The translations under genes were made by a program, and so were the position numbers. Positions 52,646 to 61,969 of a DNA stretch of 64,000 nt are shown in pieces. Below the pieces are notes generated by a model. That model worked only from the letters and a program-made list of their open reading frames with translations. It ran no database searches and was not told where the DNA came from. The first letter of the stretch is position 1; each line of letters begins with the position of its first letter. Location: assembly GCF_900103455.1 (NCBI RefSeq), contig NZ_FNHI01000011.1, positions 206,589 to 270,588 of the forward strand. The letters run 5' to 3'. The DNA is from Streptomyces wuyuanensis. Lineage in GTDB: Bacteria; Actinomycetota; Actinomycetes; Streptomycetales; Streptomycetaceae.

Positions 52646-52669
52646 ATGAACTTGAAGCTTCAAGTTCAT
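52646..52669. promoter_or_regulatory. 24-bp perfect palindrome, MarR operator candidate
   Basis: ATGAACTTGAAG followed by its exact complement is centred 36 bp before the dioxygenase start and 70 bp before marR. Related TTCAA half-sites occur at 52693-52705. MarR proteins bind palindromes of this size near TTGAA-type halves. Confidence 0.85.
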
Positions 52670-52727
52670 GGGAAACACCCTACGCCGAGCTAGTTCAATG
52701 TTCAAGAATTGGCCGTACGATAGATGC

Positions 52728-53234
52728 ATGACCACGGCACCGAACCCGGGCGAACCCCGCTGGCTCACCGCCGAGGAGCAGGCCGTGTGGCGCTCGTACC
52801 TGCACGCCACGACGCTCCTCGAGGACAGTCTCGACCGGCAGCTCCAGCGGGACGCGGGCATGCCACACGTCTACTACGGGCTGCTCGTCAAGCTCGCCGA
52901 GGCTCCGCGCCGCCGTCTGCGCATGACCGAACTCGCCAAGGACGCCAAGATCACCCGGTCCCGGCTGTCCCACGCGATCGCCCGGCTGGAGAAGAACGGC
53001 TGGGTGCGGCGCGAGGACTGCCCCAACGACAGGCGGGGGCAGAACGCCTGCCTGACGGACCGGGGCTTCGAGGTCCTGAAGAAGGCTGCGCCGGGTCATG
53101 TCACTGCCGTGCGGCAGGCGGTCTTCGACCGGCTCAGCCCCGAGCAGGTGCGCCAGCTCGGCGAGATCACCCGGATCATGGCCGAGAGCCTCCAGCCGGA
53201 CGGCACCGACGCCGACCTCCCCTGGCTGCGCTGA
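52728..53234 (+). CDS. MarR family transcriptional regulator
   Basis: This 168-aa winged-helix regulator has the recognition part RLRMTELAKDAKITRSRLSHAIARLEKNGWVRREDCPNDRRGQNACLTDRG, with helical dimerisation segments on both sides. The ATG at 52728 is chosen; TACGAT 7 bases before it and the lack of a ribosome site suggest a leaderless message. It probably represses the divergent dioxygenase gene via the 24-bp palindrome. Confidence 0.93.
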   Translation: MTTAPNPGEPRWLTAEEQAVWRSYLHATTLLEDSLDRQLQRDAGMPHVYYGLLVKLAEAPRRRLRMTELAKDAKITRSRLSHAIARLEKNGWVRREDCPNDRRGQNACLTDRGFEVLKKAAPGHVTAVRQAVFDRLSPEQVRQLGEITRIMAESLQPDGTDADLPWLR

Positions 53235-53398
53235 CCAAGGGTCTTTCACGGCTGCCCGGACCGACGGTTCTTCGGCGGCTGCGCCGGGCACCGGTCCCGC
53301 CGGCCGGGCCCGGAGACCTCCCGCCGGCTGCGCCCACCAGAGATCCTCCCCCGACTGCGCCCGGGGGCTTCCATGGCTGCGCGCCGGCCTGGACGTAC

Positions 53399-53441
53399 GC
53401 GGGTCCCCGCCGATGCCTCACCGGCACCTGCGGGGACCCGC
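53399..53441. terminator. Hairpin between marR and MFS genes
   Basis: A perfect 12-bp stem (GCGGGTCCCCGC / GCGGGGACCCGC) lies in the 284-bp gap between convergent genes. Confidence 0.75.
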
Positions 53442-53518
53442 TCCTCTTACCGCTCACTGCTCGCCAGCCCCGAGCGACATCGACACCGACACCGCTCGCG
53501 CTTGCAGCGTGTGCGGCG

Positions 53519-55060
53519 TCAGTGGGCGACGACCGGGATCCGCACATCGTCCTCGGAAGCAGCTCCGGAGGACGCCACGGTCGTGGCACCCGGGCGCCCG
53601 GAGTTGATCAGCGTGAAGGCGATGGCGGCCGAGGCCGCGAGAATGCCGACGGCCCACCAGATGGCGCTGGCGTAGCCGTGCACCATGCCCTCCAGCTGGA
53701 CCAGCCGCTGTGCCTCGGGACCCGCCGCACCGACCGCGTGGGCGGCGAGGTACGAGGTGGTCGCGGAGGCGGCGACGGTGTTGAGCAGGGCCGTGCCGAT
53801 CGCGCCGCCGACCTGCTGCGAGGTGTTCACCATCGCGGAGGCGACACCTGCGTCCCGCGCCTCGACGCCGTACGTCGACAGCGACATCGCCGGCATGAAG
53901 GCCGTACCCATGCCGAGACCGAGCAGCAGCTGCGCCGGGAGGATGAGGCCCGCGTAGGAGGAGTCGACCTCCAGCTGGGTGAGCAGCAGCATGCCCGTCG
54001 CGGCGACCAGGAAGCCGGGGCCCATGAGCAACCTCGGCGGCACCCGGGTCATCAGCCGGGCGCCGATCTGCGTGGAGCCCGTGATCATGCCGGCGATCAT
54101 CGGCAGGAAGGCGAACCCCGTCCGCACGGGCGAGTAGCCCTTCACGATCTGCAGGTAGTAGGTCAGGAACAGGAACAGGCCGAACATCGCGATGACGGCC
54201 AGCCCCAGTGAGAGGTACACCCCGCCGCGGTTGCGTTCGGTCAGCACGCGCAGCGGCAGGAGCGGCGACGCCACCCGTGCCTCGACCACGACGAAGGCCG
54301 CGAGGAGCACGGCGGAGGCGACGAAGAGCCCGAGGGTCGTCGCGTTGGTCCAGCCGTGCGACTCGGCGCGGGTGAATCCGTAGACCAGGGACACGAGGCC
54401 GAGGGTGGACAGAAGGACACCGGGGACGTCGAGCGGCGAGCGGTTGCGTCCGTCGGCCGGCTCACGGATGACGAGCCAGGCGCCGACGGCGGCGACCACG
54501 GCGAAGGGGATGTTGACGTAGAACGTCCAGCGCCAGTCCAGGTACTCCGTGAGGAAGCCGCCGAGGATCAGACCGACCGCGCCACCGCCGCCGGCGATCG
54601 CTCCGTAGACGCCGAAGGCCTTGGCCCGCTCCTTGGCATCGGTGAACATCACGGCGAGCAGCGACAGGGCGGCCGGGGCGAGCAGCGCGCCGAAGGCTCC
54701 CTGAAGGGCGCGCGATCCCAGCAGCATGGCCTCGCCGGTGGCGGCGCCGCCGAGCGCGGACGCGGCGGCGAAGCCGGCCAGGCCCACGACGAAGGTGCGC
54801 TTGCGCCCCCACAGGTCGGCTATGCGGCCGCCGAACAGCAGCAGTCCGCCGAAGGCCAGGGCGTAGGCGGTGATGACCCACTGGCGGTTCCCGTCGGAGA
54901 TGCCCAGGTCCTGCTGGGCGGACGGCAGCGCGATGTTCACGATCGTCGCGTCGAGCACGACCATCAGCTGGGCGAGGGCGATGAAGACGAGCGCTCTCCA
55001 GCGGCTCGGATCGGGCCCGAGGGAGCCGTCGGGAAGATGCGTCTCGGCCGTTTTTGACAT
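53519..55060 (-). CDS. MFS transporter, DHA2 family exporter
   Basis: This 513-aa exporter has 14 predicted helices. Markers are AQLMVVLDATIVNIALPSAQQDLG in helix 1, motif A GGRIADLWGRKRTFVVGL, and the motif C-type stretch AIAGGGGAVGLILGGFLTEY. The ATG at 55060 (SD GGTGG) is favoured over GTG 55072. It lies downstream of and in the same direction as a TetR gene, separated by a repeat-rich 386-bp gap. Drug efflux is likely. Confidence 0.93.
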   Translation of the reverse strand: MSKTAETHLPDGSLGPDPSRWRALVFIALAQLMVVLDATIVNIALPSAQQDLGISDGNRQWVITAYALAFGGLLLFGGRIADLWGRKRTFVVGLAGFAAASALGGAATGEAMLLGSRALQGAFGALLAPAALSLLAVMFTDAKERAKAFGVYGAIAGGGGAVGLILGGFLTEYLDWRWTFYVNIPFAVVAAVGAWLVIREPADGRNRSPLDVPGVLLSTLGLVSLVYGFTRAESHGWTNATTLGLFVASAVLLAAFVVVEARVASPLLPLRVLTERNRGGVYLSLGLAVIAMFGLFLFLTYYLQIVKGYSPVRTGFAFLPMIAGMITGSTQIGARLMTRVPPRLLMGPGFLVAATGMLLLTQLEVDSSYAGLILPAQLLLGLGMGTAFMPAMSLSTYGVEARDAGVASAMVNTSQQVGGAIGTALLNTVAASATTSYLAAHAVGAAGPEAQRLVQLEGMVHGYASAIWWAVGILAASAAIAFTLINSGRPGATTVASSGAASEDDVRIPVVAH

Positions 55061-55158
55061 GGAGGTAGCCACCTAAGTGTGCGAAGCGGAGAAGAGGAGC
55101 TAAAGGTAGGAAGAGAGTCGTCTGGTTGGCGGATGGATCCGCGCGTGTGGGCACCCTC

Positions 55159-55440
55159 GGTCGGGCGGTCGGGCGGTCGGGCGGTCGGGCGGTCACGCGG
55201 TCGCGAGGCGACGCGACCACGAGGTCGGGAGCCGGCCGTCGGCATGACCGGCGGCCGGATTTGCCGGGCAGCCGGATCGCCGGGAGCCGGCGAACAGACA
55301 GAAAGCGGCCAGGCAGTCAGGCGGTCAGGCGGCGGCCAGGCAGTCAGGCGGTCAGGCGGCCACATGGTCGGGCGGTCAGGCGGTCAGGCGGCCAGGCGGC
55401 CACATGGTCGGGCGGTCAGGCGGTCAGGCGGCCATGGTCG
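55159..55440. repeat. Short-unit GC-rich repeats between MFS and TetR genes
   Basis: GGGCGGTC recurs in tandem at 55159-55195; farther on, GGCGGTCA/GGCGGCCA blocks recur from 55316 to 55440, including two long near-copies of AGGCGGCCACATGGTCGGGC. There is no gene here. The block separates tetR from the exporter and could vary in length between strains. Confidence 0.85.
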
Positions 55441-55446
55441 GGCGTG

Positions 55447-56097
55447 TCACGGCGAGCGCCTCAGATCCTCCAAGGTCACGGCCGCACCCGGCAGTTCGGA
55501 GCGTGCCGGCGCTTCGAGCCCGTCGAGGAACAGCTGCAGATGGCGGTGCGTGAACCGGTCGATGTCCAGGCAGGCGACGCCCGGAAGCGGCCGGGTGAGC
55601 TGGGAGAGCATGACCATCAGATCCCCCATCGCGACGTCCGGGCGCAGCCGGCCCGCCTCGTGAGCGCGGTCGACGAGCGTCTGGACCGCCCCTTCGAGCC
55701 GGTCGCGCTGGGCGACCAGGTCGGGATGGTCCCTGTCGAAGTCGCCACTGAGCAGCGGACAGAGGGCCGCCACCCGCTCGTCGGCGGCCGCGTGGGTGAA
55801 ACGGCTGAGCGCGGCGAAGGTGTCCGACTCCGTCACGGCAGCCTCCTCGGCACGCTCGGCGGTGCGACCGAGGACGAACAGGACCACCTCGTGCACGAGA
55901 GTGGAGCGGTCCGGGAAGTTCCGGTACAGGGTCGCGTTGCCGACGCCGGCGCGTCGGGCGATCTCGTCGAGCGGCACCTCGGGTCCGAACTCCACGAACA
56001 TCTCCCGGGCCGCCGTCATGATCCGCTCCCGGTTGCGCAGGGCGTCCGCCCGCGGCCGGGTGGTGCGCCGCGACGCGGTGTCGGTGGCGGGGCTCAC
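55447..56097 (-). CDS. TetR/AcrR family transcriptional regulator
   Basis: This ~216-aa repressor has the HTH (RERIMTAAREMFVEFGPEVPLDEIARRAGVGNATLYRNFPDRSTL) near residues 20-65 and a helical ligand domain. GTG 56097 is chosen because it begins just before the HTH (VSPATDTASRR); the frame stays open to 56208 across its own operators. Two strong palindromes 73-129 bp upstream are probable operators, and the MFS exporter downstream is a likely target. Confidence 0.92.
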   Translation of the reverse strand: MSPATDTASRRTTRPRADALRNRERIMTAAREMFVEFGPEVPLDEIARRAGVGNATLYRNFPDRSTLVHEVVLFVLGRTAERAEEAAVTESDTFAALSRFTHAAADERVAALCPLLSGDFDRDHPDLVAQRDRLEGAVQTLVDRAHEAGRLRPDVAMGDLMVMLSQLTRPLPGVACLDIDRFTHRHLQLFLDGLEAPARSELPGAAVTLEDLRRSP

Positions 56098-56169
56098 GGC
56101 TCCACGTCCTCTCGTTCGACCGGGTGACACGGCCCCTTGCTGCGGCCGCGTCCGGTGCCCGCCGAGAAC

Positions 56170-56226
56170 CGGGGAAGGGTTCCCCGTTTTCCGCGGACAC
56201 GAAGTCAAACGGGGAAGCAGTCCCCG
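56170..56226. promoter_or_regulatory. Twin CGGGGA-N5-TCCCCG operators
   Basis: Perfect 6-5-6 palindromes at 56170-56186 and 56210-56226 have centres 40 bp apart, and a TTTCCCCG half-site follows at 56231. They lie between tetR and the divergent metalloprotease gene, so the TetR protein may control both. Confidence 0.85.
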
Positions 56227-56397
56227 GTTATTTCCCCGACGCGAAATGAATCGATGTGACCTGAATCACGTTCATGTTCCGGCGTGTCCCACGATCGGCC
56301 CTCCCGGCGCGCGCCCCGCCACACCTCCGAACAGGCTGAACGCACGAGCGCAGCCCGGGCCCGGCCGGCTGCCGCCGAGCCGAGGGCGGACGACCGC

Positions 56398-57666
56398 ATG
56401 CAGCAGACCCGCCGACGGATACGCAGACCCGGCACGCTCGGCGCCCTCGCCGTCATCACCCTGGCGACACTCACCTCGGCGAGTTCGGTGCTTCCCGGGA
56501 GCTCGCGGTCCACGGCGGGACCGATCGCCACGGCGGAGGAATCGGCGCTCGAACCGTGCCGTCTCACCTCCACGACCGGCGTCCAGATGTCCGAGGGCGT
56601 CCCGACCCCGTCCGGGTACGTGCGCTCCACGGGCGAGATCCGCGCCCTGAACCTGATGATCGACTTCCCGGACGCGGAGGGGGCGGGTTCCGCCCTGGAC
56701 CGGTTCGCGGAATTCTTCCCGCAGACGGAGCAGTGGTTCGCCACCAGCTCCTACGGGAGGCTCGTCTACCGCCCCGAGACGCCGCTGCCGGGCTGGCTGC
56801 GGATGCCCATGGCGTTCAGCGCGTACGGGATCGACCGCGGTTCGCCGTACGAGCCCGGCTACCGCCAACTCGTGCAGGACATCGTGGCCGCCACGGACCA
56901 CCGGGTGGACTTCAGCTCGTACGACCTGGTCAACGTCCTGGTCACGCCCAACGCCGGGCCGTCCGCGCTGGACACCGTGCTCTCGGTGACGTTCTCGGGC
57001 AACCACGAGGCGCCGTACGCGGACGGAGTGCCGCTCGCCAACACGAGCTTCGTCTACAGCCGCCAGGACGACGGTTCGGGCACCTACTCCGAGACGGGCT
57101 ACCGGGTGCTGCCGCACGAGAACGGCCATGTCTTCGGCCTGCCCGACCTCTACACGTCGGAGGGCGGCGGCGCGGTCGGCCACTGGGACATCATGTCCGA
57201 GGACTGGGGCGCCAACAACGATTTCCTCGGCTGGCACAAATGGAAGCTGGGCTGGCTCGACAACGACCAGATCCAGTGCGCCGCCGCGACCGGCAGCAGC
57301 GAGTACGACCTGACCCCGCTGGCCATCAAGGGCGGCCGCAAGCTGGTCGTCGCCCCACTGGACTCCGAGTCCGGCTACGCCCTGGAGGTCCGCACCCGGG
57401 CCGGCAACGACGAAGCCGTCTGCAAACCGGGTGTACTCATCTACCACGTCAAGACGGACGTCGACACGGGCCAGGGGCCGGTCGCCGTCGCGGACAGCGA
57501 CAAGAACAGCGGGGGCTGCACCCGCAGGCCCAATGTGCACGCGGAACTGTCGGACGCCCCGTACCGCCCGGGTGAGACGTTCACCGACCAGAAGAACAGG
57601 ATCCGGATCACGGTGCTCGCGGAGAACGCGAACGGGACCTACCGGGTACGAATCACCCGCTCCTGA
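56398..57666 (+). CDS. M6-like zinc metalloprotease, secreted
   Basis: This ~422-aa protein has a basic N-terminus and hydrophobic export signal (TLGALAVITLATLTSASS). The zinc site His-Glu-x-x-His is in LPHENGHVFGLPDLY. The surroundings (HWDIMSEDWGANNDFLGWHKWKLGWL) match the M6 immune-inhibitor-A type family. A beta-rich C-terminus follows. The ATG at 56398 gives a normal signal; GTG 56284 would add 38 residues. Neither has a good ribosome site. Confidence 0.9.
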   Translation: MQQTRRRIRRPGTLGALAVITLATLTSASSVLPGSSRSTAGPIATAEESALEPCRLTSTTGVQMSEGVPTPSGYVRSTGEIRALNLMIDFPDAEGAGSALDRFAEFFPQTEQWFATSSYGRLVYRPETPLPGWLRMPMAFSAYGIDRGSPYEPGYRQLVQDIVAATDHRVDFSSYDLVNVLVTPNAGPSALDTVLSVTFSGNHEAPYADGVPLANTSFVYSRQDDGSGTYSETGYRVLPHENGHVFGLPDLYTSEGGGAVGHWDIMSEDWGANNDFLGWHKWKLGWLDNDQIQCAAATGSSEYDLTPLAIKGGRKLVVAPLDSESGYALEVRTRAGNDEAVCKPGVLIYHVKTDVDTGQGPVAVADSDKNSGGCTRRPNVHAELSDAPYRPGETFTDQKNRIRITVLAENANGTYRVRITRS

Positions 57667-57683
57667 CCCCCGGGAAGCAGCCT

Positions 57684-59372
57684 TCAGCCGCTGCCTGCGA
57701 CCTGCCGCGCCAGCGGCCCGCGCAGCTCCCGCTTCAGGATCTTCCCCGTGGGGTTGCGGGGCAGTGACTCCTCCCGCACGAGGACGTGCACCGGGACCTT
57801 GAACGCGGCGAGCGTCCGCCCGACGTGCGTCCGGAGTTCGCCGGCCGTGACGGCGGCGCCCGGCCGGAGCTGGACCACGGCGGCGACCTCCTCTCCGAGG
57901 AGGGGGTGCGGCACGCCCAGCACGGCGGCGTCGACGACTGCCGGATGTCCGTGCAGCGCGGCCTCGACCTCCACGCAGTACACGTTCTCGCCGCCGCGGA
58001 CGACCACGTCCTTCAGCCGGTCGACGATCGAGACCCGGCCGTCCCTCAGGGTCGCGAGGTCACCGGTCATGAACCAGCCGTCCGCCGTGAAGGCCCGGGC
58101 CGTGGCCTCCTCGTCCCGCCAGTAGCCGCGGACCAGCGACTGGCCGCGCAGCCACAGCTCGCCGACCTCTCCGTCCGGGAGCGGTTCGCCGTCCGGACCG
58201 GCGATCCGCGCCTCGACGGCCGGCGTCGGCCGGCCCACGCTGCCCGGGAACTTCCGGTACGAGGCACCGAAGTTGGCCGTCACGCCCCCGCAGGTCTCGG
58301 TCAGGCCGTAGCCGTTGCGGGGCTCCACGCGCTCGCCGAAACGAGCGGTGAGCCGCGCGACCAGGTCCGGCGGGGCGGCGGCGCCGCCGGTGTTGAGATG
58401 GGTGAGGCTCGGCAGCGGGCTCCCGCTCCGCTCGACGGCGTCGAGCAGTTGGAGCGCGGTGGTCGGCACGCCGGAGTAGTGCGTGACCCCGTGCCGCTCG
58501 ATCAGCGCCGACGCCTGCTCCGCGTCCCACTTGCGCATGAGGACGAGCGTGCCGCCGACGGCCATCACCGAGTAGACCGTGGTGAAGGCGGCCACGTGGA
58601 AGAAGGGGAACGTCATGAGGCTGACGGGCGCCGGCCCCTGCCCGGGGAGGACTCCCCTGGCGAGAGCGGAGGCGGCGGCCGTGTAACGCGGGTTCATCGC
58701 GGCGCCCGCCTGGGCGAGCTGGGTGGCGACGGCCCCCTTGGGCCGGCCTGTCGTGCCGGACGTGTAGATGATCGTGGCGTCGTCCTCGGGGCGTACGTCC
58801 ACATCGGGCGGAGCGGTGCCCGGGTCAGCGACGGGCAGGTCCTCGTAGCGCTCGATCCCCTCCCGGAGCGGCGCACCCGCACCGCCTTCGGCAGGCTCCT
58901 CGTCGTGGAAGACCACGACGGGCACCCGACGGCGGGACGCCCACGCCCCGACCCTCGGCAGCCGCTCGCCGTCCACGAGCAGCACCCGGGGCGTGCAGTC
59001 GTCGAGCGCGTAGGTGAACTCCTCCTCGGTCCACCACGCGTTCAGCGGCACCGTCACCAGTCCGGCCAACTGCGCCGCCCAGAAGGCGATCTGCCACTCG
59101 GGGTGATTGCGCATGCCGACGACGGCGCGGTCGCCGGGCTTGAGGCCGTGCACTTCGACGAGCCGGTTCGCCAGCGCGGAGGCGGCCGCGAAGAACTCCC
59201 CGTAGGTGTACGTCGCGCTCTCCGCGACCAGGAACGGCCGGTCCCCGAACGCCCAGGTGGCCTCCACGAACTCGCGCAGGGTGCGCGGGCCCGAGACGTA
59301 CACGCCGCCTTCGACCTCGAACGGAGCGCCCGGCGCCGTCAGACGGTCCGAAGGATCTTCGGAGAACGGCAT
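57684..59372 (-). CDS. Class I adenylate-forming enzyme (acyl-CoA synthetase)
   Basis: This 562-aa AMP-binding enzyme activates carboxylates. The P-loop is IIYTSGTTGRPKGAVATQ, A5 is NGYGLTETCGG, A7 is WFMTGDLATL, A8 RVSIVDRLKDVVVRGGENVYCVEVE, and the catalytic Lys A10 is NPTGKILKREL. ATG 59372 follows GGGAGG by eight bases; the extension to 59444 contains a TTA codon and has the site abutting the start, so it is rejected. It is convergent with the M6 gene, 17 bp apart. Confidence 0.94.
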   Translation of the reverse strand: MPFSEDPSDRLTAPGAPFEVEGGVYVSGPRTLREFVEATWAFGDRPFLVAESATYTYGEFFAAASALANRLVEVHGLKPGDRAVVGMRNHPEWQIAFWAAQLAGLVTVPLNAWWTEEEFTYALDDCTPRVLLVDGERLPRVGAWASRRRVPVVVFHDEEPAEGGAGAPLREGIERYEDLPVADPGTAPPDVDVRPEDDATIIYTSGTTGRPKGAVATQLAQAGAAMNPRYTAAASALARGVLPGQGPAPVSLMTFPFFHVAAFTTVYSVMAVGGTLVLMRKWDAEQASALIERHGVTHYSGVPTTALQLLDAVERSGSPLPSLTHLNTGGAAAPPDLVARLTARFGERVEPRNGYGLTETCGGVTANFGASYRKFPGSVGRPTPAVEARIAGPDGEPLPDGEVGELWLRGQSLVRGYWRDEEATARAFTADGWFMTGDLATLRDGRVSIVDRLKDVVVRGGENVYCVEVEAALHGHPAVVDAAVLGVPHPLLGEEVAAVVQLRPGAAVTAGELRTHVGRTLAAFKVPVHVLVREESLPRNPTGKILKRELRGPLARQVAGSG

Positions 59373-59690
59373 GGAACGGTCCCTCCCTAAGCGCTCGCTC
59401 AGCTCGCGCGCCGACGCTGTGCCGCCCACCTGCGGCTCGGCCATCCTCCCGTACCACCGGAACAGAGCGTGAGCCGCACCGGAGCCCGCCTCTCGCAGGC
59501 CCTGCGGGGACGGCCCCCCCGCCCGGCCGCTCCCCTCCCGGGGAGGGGCGGGAACCAGGGCGGCGGCCGCCGCCCCGCCGCCGCTCGCTCCCCGGTCGCT
59601 TTCACATCGCCAAGGACTGACGCTCCCTCAACTGCCAGCGCTAGCTTGTCCCTTGCATCAGGACAGGCCCACCGACCTGGAGACGAACCC

Positions 59691-60508
59691 GTGACCGAGC
59701 CCCCGGCATCCCCCGAGGCCCGCGCAACAGGGTCAACACCGCTCAGCCGCACACCGCCCGCATCTGGAACTACTGGCTGGGCGGCAAGGACAACTACGAG
59801 ATCGACCGCGAGACCGGGGACCAGATCCGCAAGCTCCACCCGGGCATCGGCGACTACGCCCTCGCGGACCGGCAGTTCCTCGGCCGCGCCGTGAGCCACC
59901 TGGTGGGCGAACGCGGCATCCGCCAGTTCCTCGACATCGGCACCGGTCTCCCGACCGCCGGCAACACCCACGAGGTCGCCCAGCGGCTGGCCCCGGAGAC
60001 CCGCGTCGTCTACGTCGACAACGACCCGCTGGTGCTCGCCCACGCGCGCGCCCTGCTGACCAGCACGCCCGAGGGCAGCACGGACTACCTCGACGAGGAC
60101 CTGCGCAACGTCGACGGCATCCTGGAACACGCGGCGAGGACGCTGGACCTCAGCCGCCCGGTCGCGCTCATGCTGCTCGGCGTGGTCATCTTCGTCGGCG
60201 ACCACGAGGACCCGCCCGGCCTCGTCCGGCGCCTCATGGACGCCCTCCCGTCCGGCAGCCACCTGGTCCTCTCCCACACCATCACCAGCCCGGCCATGCC
60301 GGACGTCGACGCGGCCGTCGCCTTCTGGAACGAACACGGCACCCCGAAGCTCACCCAGCGCACCCCGGCCGACGTCACCCGCTTCTTCCACGGCCTGGAC
60401 CTCCTCGACCCGGGCGTCGTCTCCTGCAACCACTGGCGCCCGGAGCCGCCCGACGAGCCGCTGCCGGACGAGGTGGCGATGTACGGCGGGGTGGGCCGGA
60501 AGGCCTGA
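59691..60508 (+). pseudogene. DUF574-type SAM-dependent methyltransferase with apparent 5' frameshift
   Basis: The body (RIWNYWLGGKDNYEIDRETGD ... FLDIGTGLPTAGNTHEVAQ ... VVYVDNDPLV) is a clear S-adenosyl methyltransferase of the actinomycete DUF574 group and is intact to the stop. The usual GTG (VTEPPASPEAR) at 59691 lies in another frame. Adding one base near 59720-59725 joins MTEPPASPEAR to VNTAQPHTARIWNYW. Either a sequencing error or a real frameshift explains it; the next in-frame start, GTG 59891, would remove the SAM-pocket start. Confidence 0.8.
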
Positions 60509-60730
60509 CCGTGCGGGCCCTGAGCCCGCGGTCGCAAGGCCGGGTGGCCACGGCCACGAGGCCACCCGCCCTGCCCCGAACCAGAGGGGACGGACGTGCG
60601 CGGGCCCGGCTCTCGGCGGAATGCAGCCGGCCGGTCGGGCACACCCTGAGCAGGCGAAACGTGAATCTTGCCGGGCGGCAGCCGGGATCCGCTAGGCTAG
60701 ACGCCGGATCTCACGGAGATCCACGCCTTC

Positions 60731-60806
60731 GCCTTCGTAGCTCAGGGGATAGAGCACCGCTCTCCTAAAGCGGGTGTCGCAGGTTCGAATCCTGCCGGGG
60801 GCACCA
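60731..60806 (+). tRNA. tRNA-Arg, anticodon CCT
   Basis: The cloverleaf reads GCCTTCG acceptor with CGGGGGC, anticodon stem CCGCT/AGCGG around CTCCTAA, and T arm GCAGG-TTCGAAT-CCTGC. Anticodon CCT reads AGG. The CCA end is encoded (60804-60806). It is followed by a strong terminator and gene fragments, a common integration site. Confidence 0.96.
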
Positions 60807-60829
60807 CAAAACTGCAGGTCAGCGCACTG

Positions 60830-60862
60830 AAGGCCTTCCAGGGAACCTCCCTGGAAGGCCTT
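60830..60862 (+). terminator. Terminator after tRNA-Arg
   Basis: A perfect 15-bp stem (AAGGCCTTCCAGGGA / TCCCTGGAAGGCCTT) with an ACC loop is followed by TT(T). Confidence 0.9.
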
Positions 60863-61289
60863 TGGGTGCGCAATGGGAACATCCTGGGAACATTGAACTG
60901 CGCATTCGTCGCACTTCAGACATTCTTCGACGATCTGGCGGAAAGCCCCCGTCTCTACGGCCAGACGCGCCTCAGTGTCGGCGACGGCTGGGAGAGACCG
61001 CCGACACCTGGTCGATGCGGGAGCGTCGATCGTTGGCCTGATGGTGGATGCCCGCCATTGCTCATTCCGCGTGGCAAGGTTGTTCGCGCAACGGAGAAGG
61101 AGCGGCCGCAGACCTTCGGGTGCTGCTTCCGCTCCTTGCTTACTTCCGCAGCGACGCAGCAGGTGGTCGACGTAGACGATCGTCTTCAGGACCAGGAACA
61201 GCATGTCGCGGCGACCTAGACATAGTGGTCGACCACCATGTCGGCGACCCTCGCATACCCGATCCGCACCGGCCGATCGGTGCGGGGCG
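60863..61289. other. Fragmented region after tRNA-Arg
   Basis: No intact gene was found. Frames on both strands lack starts with ribosome sites. A minus-strand frame runs across it into the antisense of the tRNA and is an artefact. Codon use is less GC-biased than in neighbours. It looks like decayed element DNA. Confidence 0.5.
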
Positions 61290-61525
61290 CGGGTCGCGAA
61301 GAAGCTGGCCATCAAGACCGGGAAGAACGCAGGCAAACACCCCTCGGTCGCCTCGCCCTACCGGGCGCTCACCGAAGCCGAAGAGGCCGCGGCGGACGAC
61401 GGCCTGCTGCTGCGGCCCAAGCCGTCCGCATCCGCCGACCAGAAGACCCGCTCACTCCCGAGGCGATCGACCTCCGCGAACGCCTCCAGTCCCAGCCCCA
61501 CCCGAACACAGAGATCCGCAACTAG
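61290..61525 (+). pseudogene. Frameshifted relic of an unknown plasmid/element protein
   Basis: The frame RVAKKLAIKTGKNAGKHPSV ... LTEAEEAAADDGLLLRPKP then shifts near 61445 to LTPEAIDLRERLQSQPHPNTEIRN and a stop. The two pieces join smoothly with one frameshift and look like one protein tail. No family was recognised; the 5' end is missing. Confidence 0.5.
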
Positions 61526-61595
61526 ACCCCACGATCTTTCTCAACGCCAACGGCTGCACCCCCGATGTCCCCCAAGGCATGGTCTGTGGATGCGA

Positions 61596-61616
61596 GATTC
61601 CATGAATTCAGGAATC
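61596..61616. promoter_or_regulatory. ArsR-type operator GATTCC-N9-GGAATC
   Basis: The inverted repeat encloses TGAATTCA and lies 18-38 bp upstream of the ArsR start. TACTGT at 61621-61626 may be the -10. ArsR repressors usually bind such sites over their own promoter. Confidence 0.65.
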
Positions 61617-61633
61617 CATGTACTGTCAGTGGT

Positions 61634-61969
61634 GTGCTGACTCTCGCTGCCGACATCGAGGTGCTGGCGCGGTTCGGCCGCGCTCTCGCCGACCCGATCC
61701 GCTGCCGGATCCTCCTCGCCCTGCGCGAGGCCCCGGCCCACCCCGCCGACCTCGCCGACACCCTAGAGATCTCCCGCACGCGGCTGTCGAATCATCTGGC
61801 GTGCCTGCGCGACTGCGGCCTGGTCGTCGCGGTACCGGTCGGCCGGCGCACCCGCTACGAGCTCGCCGACGAACGGCTCGGTCACGCGCTGGACGACCTG
61901 CGCACCGCCGTGGTCGCCGTCGAGGCCGACAGGACCTGTGTAGACGCGGAAGGGAAGGGCTGCTGCTGA
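61634..61969 (+). CDS. ArsR/SmtB family metalloregulator (CmtR-like)
   Basis: This 111-aa winged helix has ADPIRCRILLALREAPAHPADLADTLEISRTRLSNHLACLRDCGLVVAVPVGRRTRYELADERL. Cys residues at the recognition helix edge (RCRI, ACLRDC) and the C-terminal GKGCC plus DRTCVD suit soft-metal sensing like CmtR. GTG 61634 has no ribosome site and may be leaderless. Its stop overlaps the next start (TGATG). Confidence 0.92.
   Translation: MLTLAADIEVLARFGRALADPIRCRILLALREAPAHPADLADTLEISRTRLSNHLACLRDCGLVVAVPVGRRTRYELADERLGHALDDLRTAVVAVEADRTCVDAEGKGCC

Noticed and set aside
60692..61336. Minus-strand frame containing PGRIRTCDTRFRRAVLYPLSYEG
   Set aside because: This is the antisense translation of a tRNA, a well-known annotation artefact, and it runs through terminator DNA.
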